Assembly: GCA_037178625.1 (NCBI GenBank)
Contig: CM074149.1
Span: forward strand, 1,488,001 to 1,552,000
DNA length: 64,000 bases
Source: Skeletonema tropicum
Taxonomy: Eukaryota > Bacillariophyta > Thalassiosirophyceae > Thalassiosirales > Thalassiosiraceae
Reading direction: 5' to 3'
Positions 52,432 to 63,485 of the stretch are shown one piece after another (position 1 is the first letter of the stretch; the number at the start of each line of letters is the position of its first letter). A program made the translations under genes and the position numbers. A model generated the notes under the pieces. It saw nothing but the letters and a program-made list of their open reading frames with translations, had not been told where the DNA came from and did not search any database.

Positions 52432-54485
52432 ATGAAGTTTGGCAACACAAATCCAGTTATATCCACCGTTGGTAGTAATGGTAAGGGCTTCCGTGCCGTG
52501 CGGAATCGGAGCAATGTCGATGCACGTCTTACTTCGTCAGGGGTCAAGACTGCCGCTAAACCGTCGGCTCCTGTCATTGCATTGAGCGTAACAGACATCA
52601 ATTGGCGTTTGGTGCGTACCGACGATCGTATCTTCTTGCTGCTAGCGTCTGTTGCATTAGGCGATGGGTTTGACGTTGCCAAGTTGGAGAAGGAACAACT
52701 GCTCTTTTCTGCTCTTTCCGTCTTTGAAGTCGGGTCAATCAAGTACATCCTGAATGAACTGTCTGAACATTACCCGAATGTCCCAGTTGGTAAGACTGAT
52801 TCTACTGACAAAGATGATCTGGTGTCTGCAGCGGTCAACTTCTTAATGTTTGCCGCTATTGCTCAGAAAGGAGGTACAAGCCAAGCGCCGTACACTTCAA
52901 ATTGTGAGCATTTTTGGTAAGAGAGAAGGTTAACCTTCGTGTGGTTCAATGATTTTGGTATTTTTGTTCATTGTACCGTTTTACAAATTCTGTCTTTCCT
53001 TTTCAACCTTCAACTTCACACCAGTGATGAGAACGGGAAACTTGTACTTGAAGACAAAACTCATTCGGGCTCCCGTGATCAGCCTGTTCAACAAGATGAT
53101 GATGAACCGGATTTGTCCGAGAAAGGTGCTGTCACGAAAAAGTCTAAACCGGTACCTGTCGGAGAGAAGGCCTCTCCTGATTCAACTATCATGTGAGTTT
53201 ATTTTGTGTGCATGTGCACTGCCGCACTAAGTATCGCTTGCTTATTGAATCATTTTAGTATAATCGATCACTGAACAATTTTACCTAATAAACAAATGCA
53301 ACTGCCTACGTAGACATGCTGATCAAAACACACGAACGACTGAAAGTACCAATAGCTAGGCTCAGGTGTCAATTCAGCAGCAGGATGGCGGGCAATAACA
53401 CAGCATACCAGTTGCACTTTTACGGCAGGAGGCTATTCTACACCTTTGATGTGTGCGTAGGTGCACATGTTTGCTTGGAGTCAGCCAACATCGATCCCAA
53501 CTCAGGATTGTACGTCTCAGCTATTGGGGTAGTAGTCGAGATCGTTTACGATAAGGATCGCTCCGTTGGACCAAACGGTAAAGGTGAGGTTAGCCTACCG
53601 AAGTACATTGTTGTGGATTTCCCTACATACAAACCACCACCAGGCGAGGACCCATGGGACAAGAACAACCCAACGGTGAGTAAAAGTTGACACACGAAAG
53701 ACACAAGACAATTGCCACTCTCTGCGAAAACACTACTAACTCATTTCATACTGATACAAATGCATCCTACCCCAACTTATTGCGCACAGCACGTGCCAAT
53801 CCCACCCTACGAGCAGATTTGCAACAGGGGATGCTGCACCGCATTATTCATGCCATTGCAAATTGCCTACGCCATCACCATCCACCGCTGTCAAGGACTC
53901 GAAGCTGGATTCGACAAAGGAGACCGCTGGAACCGCATGGTAATAGATCCAGCAGATGAGTTGTGGGAGATTAGCAAGTTTCTTGGAACAATGTACGTGG
54001 CTACCAGCAGAGGCAAAACACTTGGCTCCAAAGATCAAGCATACCCGTCGGACAGTGCCATATACTGGACCGGAAGCAACATTTCAACGAACCGATTAAA
54101 AAATTGCAAGAGAAAGCAAAATGGCCAGTTCTGCGAATCGTACAAGAAGCGAGCAAATTGGGTGAAATACTTGGAGGGGAAGGCAGAAGAGTCGAAGACG
54201 AGGTATAGCAAGAGAAAGTTAGAGGAAATCACAAAAACATCATCCGCAGCAGCAATCAAGGGCGATTTCATCAAAGACAGGACAGACCTGACAACCAGGA
54301 TTACTGACATCATAACCCGAACAAGAAGTGGAAAGAAGCGAAGAAGGATCATGAAATCCCAAGTGATTACTTCGCAGGATCTTCATCTGGTGATTAGTAA
54401 AATTGATCACTGCACAGTTTTACAAAACAGACACTTTCTCACCACAAAGAATACAACAACTCAATTAAGCGTCTGCATCTGGTGA
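52432..54485 (+). CDS. E3 gene: shared N-terminal domain and helicase C-terminal half, frameshifted
   Basis: Exons: 52432-52916 (KFGNTNPVISTVGSNGKGFR; WRLVRTDDRIFLLLASVALG), 53025-53192 (DENGKLVLEDKTHSGSRDQP), about 53314-53675 (helicase, VCLESANIDPNSGLYVSAIG) and 53790 onward (AYAITIHRCQGLEAGFDKGD; MYVATSRGKTLGSKD). Introns are GT-AG, and two of them contain the hairpin motif. Frame across 53192/53314 is not certain, consistent with deletion of the middle of the ancestral gene. A 4-base deletion at about 54316 relative to E5 (AACCCGAAC versus AACCAACCCGAAC) shifts the last 50 or so codons. It would make a helicase-tail protein without an ATP-binding site, so it is probably non-functional in transposition. 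Confidence 0.75.
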
Positions 54486-55000
54486 TCAGTAAAACATCTG
54501 CAAGCGCACGATTCGATATATCAAGCACAGTTTTACAAAAAGACATTTTCTCGCGACGAAGAAAGACAAAAACTAAATCGACTAACGCCCGTGTAAAACC
54601 TGTATTTCTTTCTCGTACAGACCGATATAGATGCTCAAAAAGCGCATCTAGTACAGTCAATTTCTCGCTTTCAACAGGTACTTCTTGCTTTCTACATAGG
54701 AACACATACAGATCCTACGCCGGTAGTCTCTACCGAGGACTCTACGTGTCCCTAAAGTAAACCTTCTCACTAAAAAACACATGTACTGATTCCTACCTAT
54801 AACTCTGTAGAATAATGGGGGTGAAAAATAATGAATTTTCCCACCTGTAATAGAAGGGCACCTGCGGCCCCCTATTACGCTGCTCTGCACTCCATGAACG
54901 GGGGCCCCGAGGGCCGATAATTGTAGATAATTTCGCCCCTGGAGGGCCAACCATGACGTACTTTAAGATTTCCGTTAATTTTTTTCACTCTCCAACGGTG

Positions 55001-55523
55001 CATCGGTAAGATGTCCACCAGCAACAATCCTAGCCTTTCTCCTTCCATTGTGCTTACAAGCATACACAATGTGTAGCCGAATCTTCTTGTAGCCTGGTGG
55101 TTCTCGTGTGGTACTGCGATGGCCTCGATCCTCAAAAACATTGTATTCAAACATTTGATCTACTTCCTTCTTCTCAGCATCCTGCCAAAGAGTATCGCCA
55201 TTCTCCTCATCAAACTGCACTGCCTGCTTGTGATTCCTAGGAACCTTCACTCCGAACATGTAAATAGGAGTGTTCTTGTAGCTCTTGCGTTTCGCCTCAT
55301 TCACCATACGCATTAGTTTCTTAGAGTTGTTCGCAAGTTTCTTCAACTTCCCAACCTGGGACACTGCTTCTGCCATTCATCCAATAGATCATTATCTCTT
55401 GCATATTCCGCAACAAGAAAGTTATTGGTATCGTAGATGACGGTGATAGGCTCATACGTGATCTCCCCAGACTCCCAAAGAATAAGTACTTGAGGTATCT
55501 CTCCCCGTGTTCTAGTCCTCTTA
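55001..55523 (-). pseudogene. Copia B pol, start of RT domain
   Basis: The minus strand reads MFGVKVPRNHKQAVQFDEEN, LWQDAEKKEVDQMFEYNVFE and EPPGYKKIRLHIVYACKHNG, the conserved entry of the copia RT domain, preceded by GEIPQVLILWESGEITYEPI. The 5' end is cut at 55523 by E4. The join to 50756 is in the expected order. Confidence 0.85.
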
Positions 55524-56670
55524 TGAAATGGTGCGCGCGGCGATTTGTGACTGCATGTTGTGTATGGTGTGTAGTGCGGCGCGGGCCCTCGGGGCCTGTT
55601 TTTTTTTTGTGCAATGTACCCGTCTATAAATTTGCTCTGCAATGCTTGTTGTTGTAACATAAATGTGTCATGATGACAAAATTATTCTGTGGATTTCGTG
55701 TTGGATTTTTTTTTGCAATGTATCCGTCTATAAAGTTGCTCTGCAATGCTTGTTTAATAACATTCTTATAACAGAAACGTTTTATAGTACATACTCACTT
55801 ACTTACTTAGAGCCGTTCCAAGCAAAATTGCATCGTAGATGCATAAGATTTTGATAGCAGCTAACAAAAAAGTGCAGCGCGCTTTCCGAGCACAACTGCA
55901 TGCATGCATGTTTTTTCGTTCGACAGTCAGTATCTAACATCATAGCCGCTACTCTCATAGCCACCACGTTGCACAAACCCTACCAATAGTAATATCCAGT
56001 GAACTATATCGCAGACAACACCCTTTGCAACTATTCAGCCGCAGGGTTTTATTATTACAACTGTCTACACCGCATAAATAAATGACTAATACATGCTACA
56101 TAAATGTCATTTCTGTCTATGATGTTGCTATTTTTATCCAGCCTATTGCAATATTATGGACAATAAATAGCCGACACTTCTTATATATAATAATGTTGAT
56201 GAGTTGCGGTCTTTAGAGCCGCTCGATCCGCCGTCTACAGGCTTATTGTTGTGTTAGAGTGTCAAATTATTTATGCAATTTTGTGCACATCTTGTGTCCT
56301 TGGTATTTTGGAGGTGTGGGGGGGCTTTAATGGTCATTCCGAGCAACCAGAATCTCACTTCATATTATCATCGGCGATGGGTAGCGGAGGGGTAGTGCCT
56401 ATAGATGTTTATCATCTTCGATGGGTGCAGGGAAGGTGGTTGTTTTCATTTCAAATCTCAATGAAGTGGATTGCAATGATATTATCTCCACCCCTACAGC
56501 AGCCGAAACGCCACACTGCTGCGAAAAAATCGCCATAATGTCGTTTAAGGGATGGGCCATCGATACCTTATGAAATATACTCATGGACTGAGATAGGCGG
56601 CCATACTAGGGGTGCCATTGTAGGCCATTGTGGTGGCATCTTTTTCTCTTTTTCTGCACGATCATCGATC

Positions 56671-56970
56671 ATGCAAAAACCGAGTTGGCTTTTTGACGAA
56701 ATAATTTACCGATCGCGTTTGACAGTACTTTATACCGATCGCGTTTTACATATTCTCAAATATATGACGTCACTTGTTCCTCTCCTAACTTCAACGTGTC
56801 AGCTTCTCTGCTGGCAGGAAGAACATGTCGCCATCCGTGACTTTTCCGCGCAGCCACTCATCGACTATCATGCTACGGAACACCACATGCAATTAGAAGA
56901 GTGCATAAATAATAATGAGTGGCTTGCGTATGACATTCCTCGCACGCAAATCAATATCTTAAATATGTGA
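56671..56970 (+). CDS. E4 small ORF (99 aa)
   Basis: Same protein as E2 45651-45950 (QKPSWLFDEIIYRSRLTVLY...). No family recognised. Confidence 0.35.
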   Translation: MQKPSWLFDEIIYRSRLTVLYTDRVLHILKYMTSLVPLLTSTCQLLCWQEEHVAIRDFSAQPLIDYHATEHHMQLEECINNNEWLAYDIPRTQINILNM

Positions 56971-57830
56971 CCATTACGGACCGGCATAACCAAACCACGA
57001 ACAAAATTGACCGTATAAAATATGCACACTTCAAGAGAGAAAGCGCAGCAACAGCAACCATCCTCTTCCGACGTGAACAGCAAGAGCGCTCGGAAGGGTG
57101 TTAGATGCTCATTTCTGTCTATTCGTCAAATAATTTACAAAGTCCAATGGCCGAAAGTGCGTGTAGGCGATCATATCTTCCGCGAAATAGTAGAATTACA
57201 ATCATCGCGCAATCCATGCTTCGAACACTCTACTGATCCACATACTCTTCTGAGGCTTGTTCTTTCCTCTTGCAATATGCGTGAACTAAAACATGTATTG
57301 TCTGAGCTAGGATGCGTAATGGATCTATATCGCACCAGACAGGAACAATTATCTATCGCTTATTAAACAGGGGCGCGCAGAATGGTGCGATGTGGTGGCG
57401 TGCAGCGGTGTATGTGGCGGGTTCAGCGCGGGCCCTCGGGGCCTGTAAAGTATTGTGTCGTCATCTTGCTGTTGGCCATTTGCTGTGTGGCTTGTCAGTA
57501 GTCTTTATACAACGGAATTCGGCTATAAAGTTGCTCTGCAATGACGTTGGCCTTAATTGGTATAATTGTGAATTTTACCAATTAGTCTCTTTACAATAGA
57601 ATACGGCTATAAAGTTGCTCTGCAATGACGTTGTCAATCTTTATCAATGTGAAAAGAAATGTCTTGAATGCAATAAGCCACGAAGTCCTTATTACAAGCT
57701 AGGAGTTTTTCCAGATGATGGTAGTAAGCAATATAACCGAACTCTTTATGATTCATTAATTACGAGTTTCGGTGGAGCTTAGCCACCTTCATCAGCGGTT
57801 CTAATTGCGTGGAGACAGGCCACAAAAAAT

Positions 57831-58046
57831 TTGAATCAAAAGGTCTCAAGAATGAGAAAAGGCGTGGTAGCTGTCATTGTTCTAACGGTCGTAAGTTTTG
57901 TTGGCGTTTCGTGGGCGTGGGCCAGCGTACAAGGCATATCTTTTCCATCGGGGAGATCCAAAGTAGCGAGCAAATTACTTCCGGAACTTCAACTTGAAGT
58001 GTTGGGATTTTCCCCCCTCCTATCCCCGCTGAAATGCCCATTTTGA
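57831..58046 (+). CDS. E5 short membrane-type ORF
   Basis: RKGVVAVIVLTVVSFVGVSW gives one hydrophobic segment after a basic start, followed by GISFPSGRSKVASKLLPELQ. The same frame is broken in E3 by a 20-odd base difference. It may be chance. It is listed because it resembles a signal anchor. Confidence 0.25.
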   Translation: MNQKVSRMRKGVVAVIVLTVVSFVGVSWAWASVQGISFPSGRSKVASKLLPELQLEVLGFSPLLSPLKCPF

Positions 58047-58765
58047 TTGTCATTTAGATGCTATATCTTATGATTTAGATCTAAAAATCGCTTGATTTGT
58101 GCTAAAAAGGACTTTTCCAGGCTAATTAAGTCAGATTGTCGATGAGCTTCTTCGTTCTTTCCGGTGTGCATCCCCGTCACCCTCTATTTTCTTAATTTTT
58201 TCTCTGAGTGACGTGGTAAACTTCGTTACTTAAGGAATTAGTACACTTGATTCCAATCGTCTTACGTCACAAAGTACCAGAAGTCAGGTGTTGGCAAAAT
58301 CCAATGAACAAAAAAGTATTTAAGTTCATGCAGCAAGTACTCAGGTCGACATTGGCTCAATTACATTATCTGCCGAGTCGTCTATTGATGCAAGTCTAAA
58401 TAGACGCCGACGTTGGTTGCCGACGTGTTTGCATTTGAATAACTGCCGATCTTTGGCCACGTACTGATCAATACGTCAGTTCTTAACTCCACGTCGACGT
58501 CTTGTGTTGAGCTGAATCTTTTTGTCGACGTGTTGTCGATGTGTTGAACCACAAGATCTTGTGTTGCCGACGTAGCTTACGAAGGAACTCGTTTACTTCA
58601 TGACGTGGTTGGTTATTGATTGCATTGTTCTCTGCTGATTATTGCGCTGGTGCGTTGGCGGCGGTTATGTAGGCAGTTTGTACGTTGTCGAGCCGTTCAA
58701 CAGCTCTCATAAATTATGCATTGCATCATTTACATCATCACATTTCTACATTGTCCGAATAAATA

Positions 58766-60751
58766 ATGAAGTTTGGCAACACAAATCCAGTTATATCCAC
58801 CGTTGGTAGTAATGGTAAGGGCTTCCGTGCCGTGCGGAATCGGAGCAATGTCGATGCACGTCTTACTTCGTCAGGGGTCAAGACTGCCGCTAAACCGTCG
58901 GCTCCTGTCATTGCATTGAGCGTAACAGACATCAATTGGCGTTTGGTGCGTACCGACGATCGTATCTTCTTGCTGCTAGCGTCTGTTGCATTAGGCGATG
59001 GGTTTGACGTTGCCAAGTTGGAGAAGGAACAACTGCTCTTTTCTGCTCTTTCCGTCTTTGAAGTCGGGTCAATCAAGTACATCCTGAATGAACTGTCTGA
59101 ACATTACCCGAATGTCCCAGTTGGTAAGACTGATTCTACTGACAAAGATGATCTGGTGTCTGCAGCGGTCAACTTCTTAATGTTTGCCGCTATTGCTCAG
59201 AAAGGAGGTACAAGCCAAGCGCCGTACACTTCAAATTGTGAGCATTTTTGGTAAGAGAGAAGGTTAAATTTCGTGTGGTTCAATGATTTTGGTATTTTTG
59301 TTCATTGTACCGTTTTACAAATTCTGTCTTTCCATTTTACTTACAAGTTTTTTTTTCAACCTTCAACTTCACACCAGTGATGAGAACGGGAAACTTGTAC
59401 TTGAAGACAAAACTCATTCGGGCTCCCGTGATCAACCTGTTCAAGATGATGATGAACCGGATTCGTCCGAGAAAGGTGCTGTCACGAAAAAGTCTAAACC
59501 GGTACCTGTCGGAGAGAAGGCCTCTCCTGATTCAACTATCATGTGAGTTTATTTTGTGTGCATGTGCACTGCCGCACTAAGTATCGCTTGCTTATTGAAT
59601 CATTTTAGTATAATCGATCACTGAACAATTTTACCTAATAAACAAATGCAACTGCCTACGTAGACATGCTGATCAAAACACACGAACGACTGAAAGTACC
59701 AATAGCTAGGCTCAGGTGTCAATTCAGCAGCAGGATGGCGGGCAATAACACAGCATACCAGTCGCACTTTTACGGCAGGAGGCTATTCTACACCTTTGAT
59801 GTGTGCGTAGGTGCACATGTTTGCTTGGAGTCAGCCAACATCGATCCCAACTCAGGATTGTACGTCTCAGCTATTGGGGTAGTAGTCGAGATCGTTTACG
59901 ATAAGGATCGCTCCGTTGGACCAAACGGTAAAGGTGAGGTTAGCCTACCGAAGTACATTGTTGTGGATTTCCCTACATACAAACCACCACCAGGCGAGGA
60001 CCCATGGGACAAGAACAACCCAACGGTGAGTAAAAGTTGACACACGAAAGACACAAGACAATTGCCACTCTCTGCGAAAACACTACTAACTCATTTCATA
60101 CTGATACAAATGCATCCTACCCCAACTTATTGCGCACAGCACGTGCCAATCCCACCCTACGAGCAGATTTGCAACAGGGGATGCTGCACCGCATTATTCA
60201 TGCCATTGCAAATTGCCTACGCCATCACCATCCACCGCTGTCAAGGACTCGAAGCTGGATTCGACAAAGGAGACCGCTGGAACCGCATGATAATAGATCC
60301 AGCAGATGAGTTGTGGGAGATTAGCAAGTTTCTTGGAACAATGTACGTGGCTACCAGCAGAGGCAAAACACTTGGCTCCAAAGATCAAGCATACCCGTCG
60401 GACAGTGCCATATACTGGACCGGAAGCAACATTTCAACGAACCGATTAAAAAATTGCAAGAGAAAGCAAAATGGCCAGTTCTGCGAATCGTACAAGAAGC
60501 GAGCAAATTGGGTGAAATACTTGGAGGGGAAGGCAGAAGAGTCGAAGACAAGGTATAGCAAGAGAAAGTTGGAAGAAATCACAGAAACATCGTACGCAGC
60601 AGCAATCAAGGGCAATTTCATCAAAGACAGGACAGACCTGACAACCAGGATTACCAACATCATAACCAACCCGAACAAGAAGTGGAAAGAAGCGAAGAAG
60701 GATCATGAAATCCCAAGTGATTACTTCGCAGGATCTTCATCTGGTGATTAG
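58766..60751 (+). CDS. E5 gene: shared N-terminal domain and intact helicase C-terminal half
   Basis: Exons: 58766-59250 (as in E3), about 59379-59542, about 59664-60025 and 60140-60751. The final exon is intact here and reads TETSYAAAIKGNFIKDRTDL, NPNKKWKEAKKDHEIPSDYF then AGSSSGD and stop, the same ending style as the E2 helicase. Helicase motifs V (AYAITIHRCQGLEAG) and VI (MYVATSRGKTLG) are present. There is no Walker A and no Ulp1. As in E3, the joint between exon 2 and exon 3 is probably where the ancestral middle was lost. Confidence 0.75.
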
Positions 60752-62703
60752 TAAAATTGATCACTGCACAGTTTTACAAAACAGACACTTTCTCAACACA
60801 AAGAATACAACAACTCAATTAAGCGTCTGCATCTGGTGATCAGTAAAACATCTGCAAGCGCACGATTCGATATATCAAGCACAGTTTTACAAAAAGACAT
60901 TTTCTCGTGACGAAGAAAGACAAAAACTAAATCGACTAACGCCCGTGTAAAACCTGTATTTCTTTCTCGTACAGACCGATTTAGATGCTCAAAAAGCGCA
61001 TCTAGTACAGTCAATTTCTCGCTTTCAACAGGTACTTCTTGCTTTCTACATAGGAACACATACAGATCCTACGCCGGTAGTCTCTACCGAGGACTCTACG
61101 TGTCCCTAAAGTAAACCTTCTCACTAAAAAACACATGTACTGATTCCTACCTATAACTCTGTAGAATAATGGGGGTGAAAAATAATGAATTTTCCCACCT
61201 GTAATAGAAGGGCACCTGCGGCCCCCTATTACGCTGCTCTGCACTCCATGAACGGGGGCCCCGAGGGCCGACAATGTCATTTCCAATCGCAACGTTACCT
61301 GTAACGGTTCAAGCTCGGCTCAGTTCTACAAATCGGATGCAGAAAGCAAAGCTGGAATAATGAATTATGGCCGTTGTGTAAATAACAGTCATAACTTGCA
61401 GTCGTTGGCTGCTCCAGAGTGTTCCAGCGTATTGTCTAATGGGTAAGTCCGAAAGTGTATTGTTAAGATGAGCTGAAATTGGAAGAAGCGTCTTATGTGA
61501 TTCAGAATTTCATGTATAAGCGAAACGCTTAACACTGCGTAAAACATTACGTAGAGTGATCGTACGAACATAGGAAGGATCGCTCATTCATCTACATTTA
61601 AGTCGCTTTTTGCTGTGTGGTATTAACCTTCCATAGAGTTCATGCCAAAAATAAAATTGTGATGTATGCAAATTTATTTTAAACTTGAACTGGTATTGTT
61701 TCTCCCATATGAATGTCGTCATGTCAAAAACTAATCACTTATCCTTACTTATCCCTATTTTCATTTACTTCAGCAATGGCGGTGTGACAGCGGGCAACAA
61801 AAAAGATGTTGTCGACAACAACAAGAACGAGCATGATATACCTCTTCTGCAGACAAAGCAAGGCGATTGCATCTCTCCCGCTCATGTTAGATGCACTAAC
61901 TTTGAGCAGGCAGAAGCATTTGATGCATCATGCAAATCATGGAGATCATGCGATAATAATAATGATTATGACGTTGTCGAGCAGGCGAGTTCTTTGTTAA
62001 AGTTAAAGCAATCATCAAAAAATTATGACATCGAACAGCAGTGCCCTAAAGAGAGCAATGGTAGTGCCGCAACTCCAGTGAATACTCATCATCCGTCTGA
62101 AACGGACATACCAGCGTCTACTCCTTCTGATGAGGAGTCAGCAGTTGACCCAACTAATCTTCCGGCGTTGCTGTATCATGCTGGGGAACAACCTGCTACT
62201 GTTCGCGCATATCGCCGCTGCTCAGAAGATCGCAGTCTTGTGGGCCGCCAAACCATTCGCGATCATTTATATGATTCTCCGTCTACCAGTAGACTTCCGC
62301 GCAGCTGTCTCGACCGCCTGTTTCATGAGTCTTCTGGTTCTACCGTGAAGGATTATCCGTGTCGTAATGCTACTTCGGTTGCTAGACTGTCAGGAGAACG
62401 TGATAATGATGGCACCAATATGGGTGTTGGTAATGTTGATAACGCCCCCTTGGAAGCAGACGATGCTGGTGTATTTCGTAGCAATAATGGCAATGCAGCT
62501 CGGCCAGTTGGAGTTGGAGAAATTCCACAGAACACAAAAGCGTCTGGAACTATTGGATCTATGTTGGGAGAGCTGTCGGAAAAGGGAATCCAACGGTGAG
62601 TGAATGTAGAAATGTATTCTTGAATTCGAAATATAGCATGGCACTGATCAATCATCCCTCTTTACACAAATTTGTAATCACTCCACTCCACCACTCCACT
62701 CAG

Positions 62704-63297
62704 CACGTGCCAATACCACCCTACACTCACATCTGCAACAAGGGATGCTGTACTGCCACGTTCATGCCCCTGCAAATTGCATTCGCAATCACAATACACC
62801 GCTGCCAGGGCATGGAGGCCGGGTTCGGCAAGGACGATCGATGGAATCGCATGGTGATAGATCCGTCAGATGAGCTCTGGGAGAGAAGCCAGTGCCTTGG
62901 GACAGGATACGTTGCTACCAGCAGGGGCAAAACACTTGGTTCCAAAAATGTTATGCACCCGACGGATAGTGCGATTTATTGGACAGGGCCGAGCGTGTCT
63001 GTAGAACGGTTACACAATTGCAAGACGAACCAAGATGGCCAACTCTGCAAACTCTTCAAGAAGCGGGACAAATGGGTCAAGTACCTTGACGGCAAGGCAG
63101 AAGAAACCAAGACAAGATACAACAAGAGAAAGCTCGACAAAATGACGAAAACGACTTACCAAAAGGCAGTGAGTGGTACTTTAATAAAGAATAGAGAGGA
63201 CCTGACAAACCGCATCACCGAAATCATAACCAACCCAAACAAAAAATGGAAAGAAGCGAAGAAAGAATACCAATTGCCACGCGATTATTTTGCCTAG
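62704..63297 (+). CDS. E4 helicase exon 2, first copy
   Basis: Equivalent to 43233-43826 in E2, placed behind the passenger gene and its borrowed splice donor. It contains AFAITIHRCQGMEAG and GTGYVATSRGKTLGSK. It is out of frame with the preceding exon. Confidence 0.75.
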   Translation, partial: HVPIPPYTHICNKGCCTATFMPLQIAFAITIHRCQGMEAGFGKDDRWNRMVIDPSDELWERSQCLGTGYVATSRGKTLGSKNVMHPTDSAIYWTGPSVSVERLHNCKTNQDGQLCKLFKKRDKWVKYLDGKAEETKTRYNKRKLDKMTKTTYQKAVSGTLIKNREDLTNRITEIITNPNKKWKEAKKEYQLPRDYFA

Positions 63298-63338
63298 TGG
63301 ACGATACAATGCAATATTCACAACTTGCATGGAAAATA

Positions 63339-63367
63339 AATTTGTCTTCAAGACAAATTTATTTTCA
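63339..63367. repeat. 29-bp palindrome downstream of helicase (E4)
   Basis: The same AATAAATTTGTCTT/AAGACAAATTTATT palindrome as in E2 lies about 40 bases after the helicase stop. Confidence 0.85.
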
Positions 63368-63485
63368 ATCGAGCATTATGACAAATTAACGACAATCAAT
63401 AAAGGATACAACAAAGGGAGAATATTTCTCGTCAGAAACGGCTGTCAGTACCGGTAGCACGGCTCAGATGCCAATTCAAGAGCAA

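Larger units (their letters stand above)
51005..54917 (+). mobile_element. E3: Helitron-like element in the SINE (3913 bp)
   Basis: It starts TAAACAGGGGCGCGCAGAAT and ends GGGGCCCCGAGGGCCGA, with the inner GC motif GCGGGCCCTCGGGGCC at about 51071. The target reads CTCTAGA|TAATTG with no duplication. It is nearly identical to E5. It encodes the shared N-terminal domain and the helicase C-terminal half, but no Ulp1, so it looks like an internal-deletion derivative. Confidence 0.88.
50757..54985 (+). mobile_element. tRNA-like SINE (about 316 bp) split by E3
   Basis: The two parts are 50757-51004 and 54918-54985, flanked by the 15-bp direct repeat CACTCTCCAACGGTG (50742-50756 and 54986-55000) within copia B pol. 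The head has a tRNA-like A box (TGTAGTGGTA at 50771-50780) and an imperfect B box (GGTTCGAGTT at 50811-50820), and the tail ends in an A/T run (gttaattttttt). These are the marks of a LINE-mobilised SINE. The folded tRNA identity could not be settled. Confidence 0.8.
29140..55523 (-). mobile_element. Copia B, split into three pieces by later insertions
   Basis: Pieces 29140-30185, 49793-50756 and 55001-55523 are colinear parts of one minus-strand copia pol plus LTR. The first break is explained by copia C (target duplication GTGTG), the second by a SINE (15-bp duplication), and at 55523/55524 element E4 cuts the 5' part off. When the insertions are removed the pol order is RT start, RT active site, RNase H, LTR. 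The LTR (about 29140-29598) is diverged from those of copia A and C. The outer 5' end lies beyond the window or is lost. Confidence 0.85.
57363..61271 (+). mobile_element. E5: Helitron-like element in E4 (about 3.9 kb)
   Basis: It is nearly identical to E3, with ends TTAAACAGGGGCGCGCAGAA and GGGGCCCCGAGGGCCGA. The E2 copy of the passenger gene supplies the unoccupied site (ATCTATCGCTTACAATGTC). Comparison shows no duplication, and at most one or two ambiguous bases at the left edge. This is the cleanest empty-site comparison in the window. Confidence 0.92.
57022..62599 (+). pseudogene. E4 passenger gene, split by E5
   Basis: Exon 1 is 57022-57362 plus 61272-61442, separated by E5. Exon 2 is 61774-62599. 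Removing E5 gives the same frame as the E2 copy (LSIAYNVISNRN), with one substitution noted (I to F in GDHIFREIVE). The product would be about 445 residues with no recognised domain. Confidence 0.55.

Noticed and set aside
25513..55523. Possible retrovirus-like env gene in the copia elements
   Set aside because: The unknown copia C ORF has no signal peptide at its start and no clear fusion or transmembrane arrangement, so an env label is not supported.
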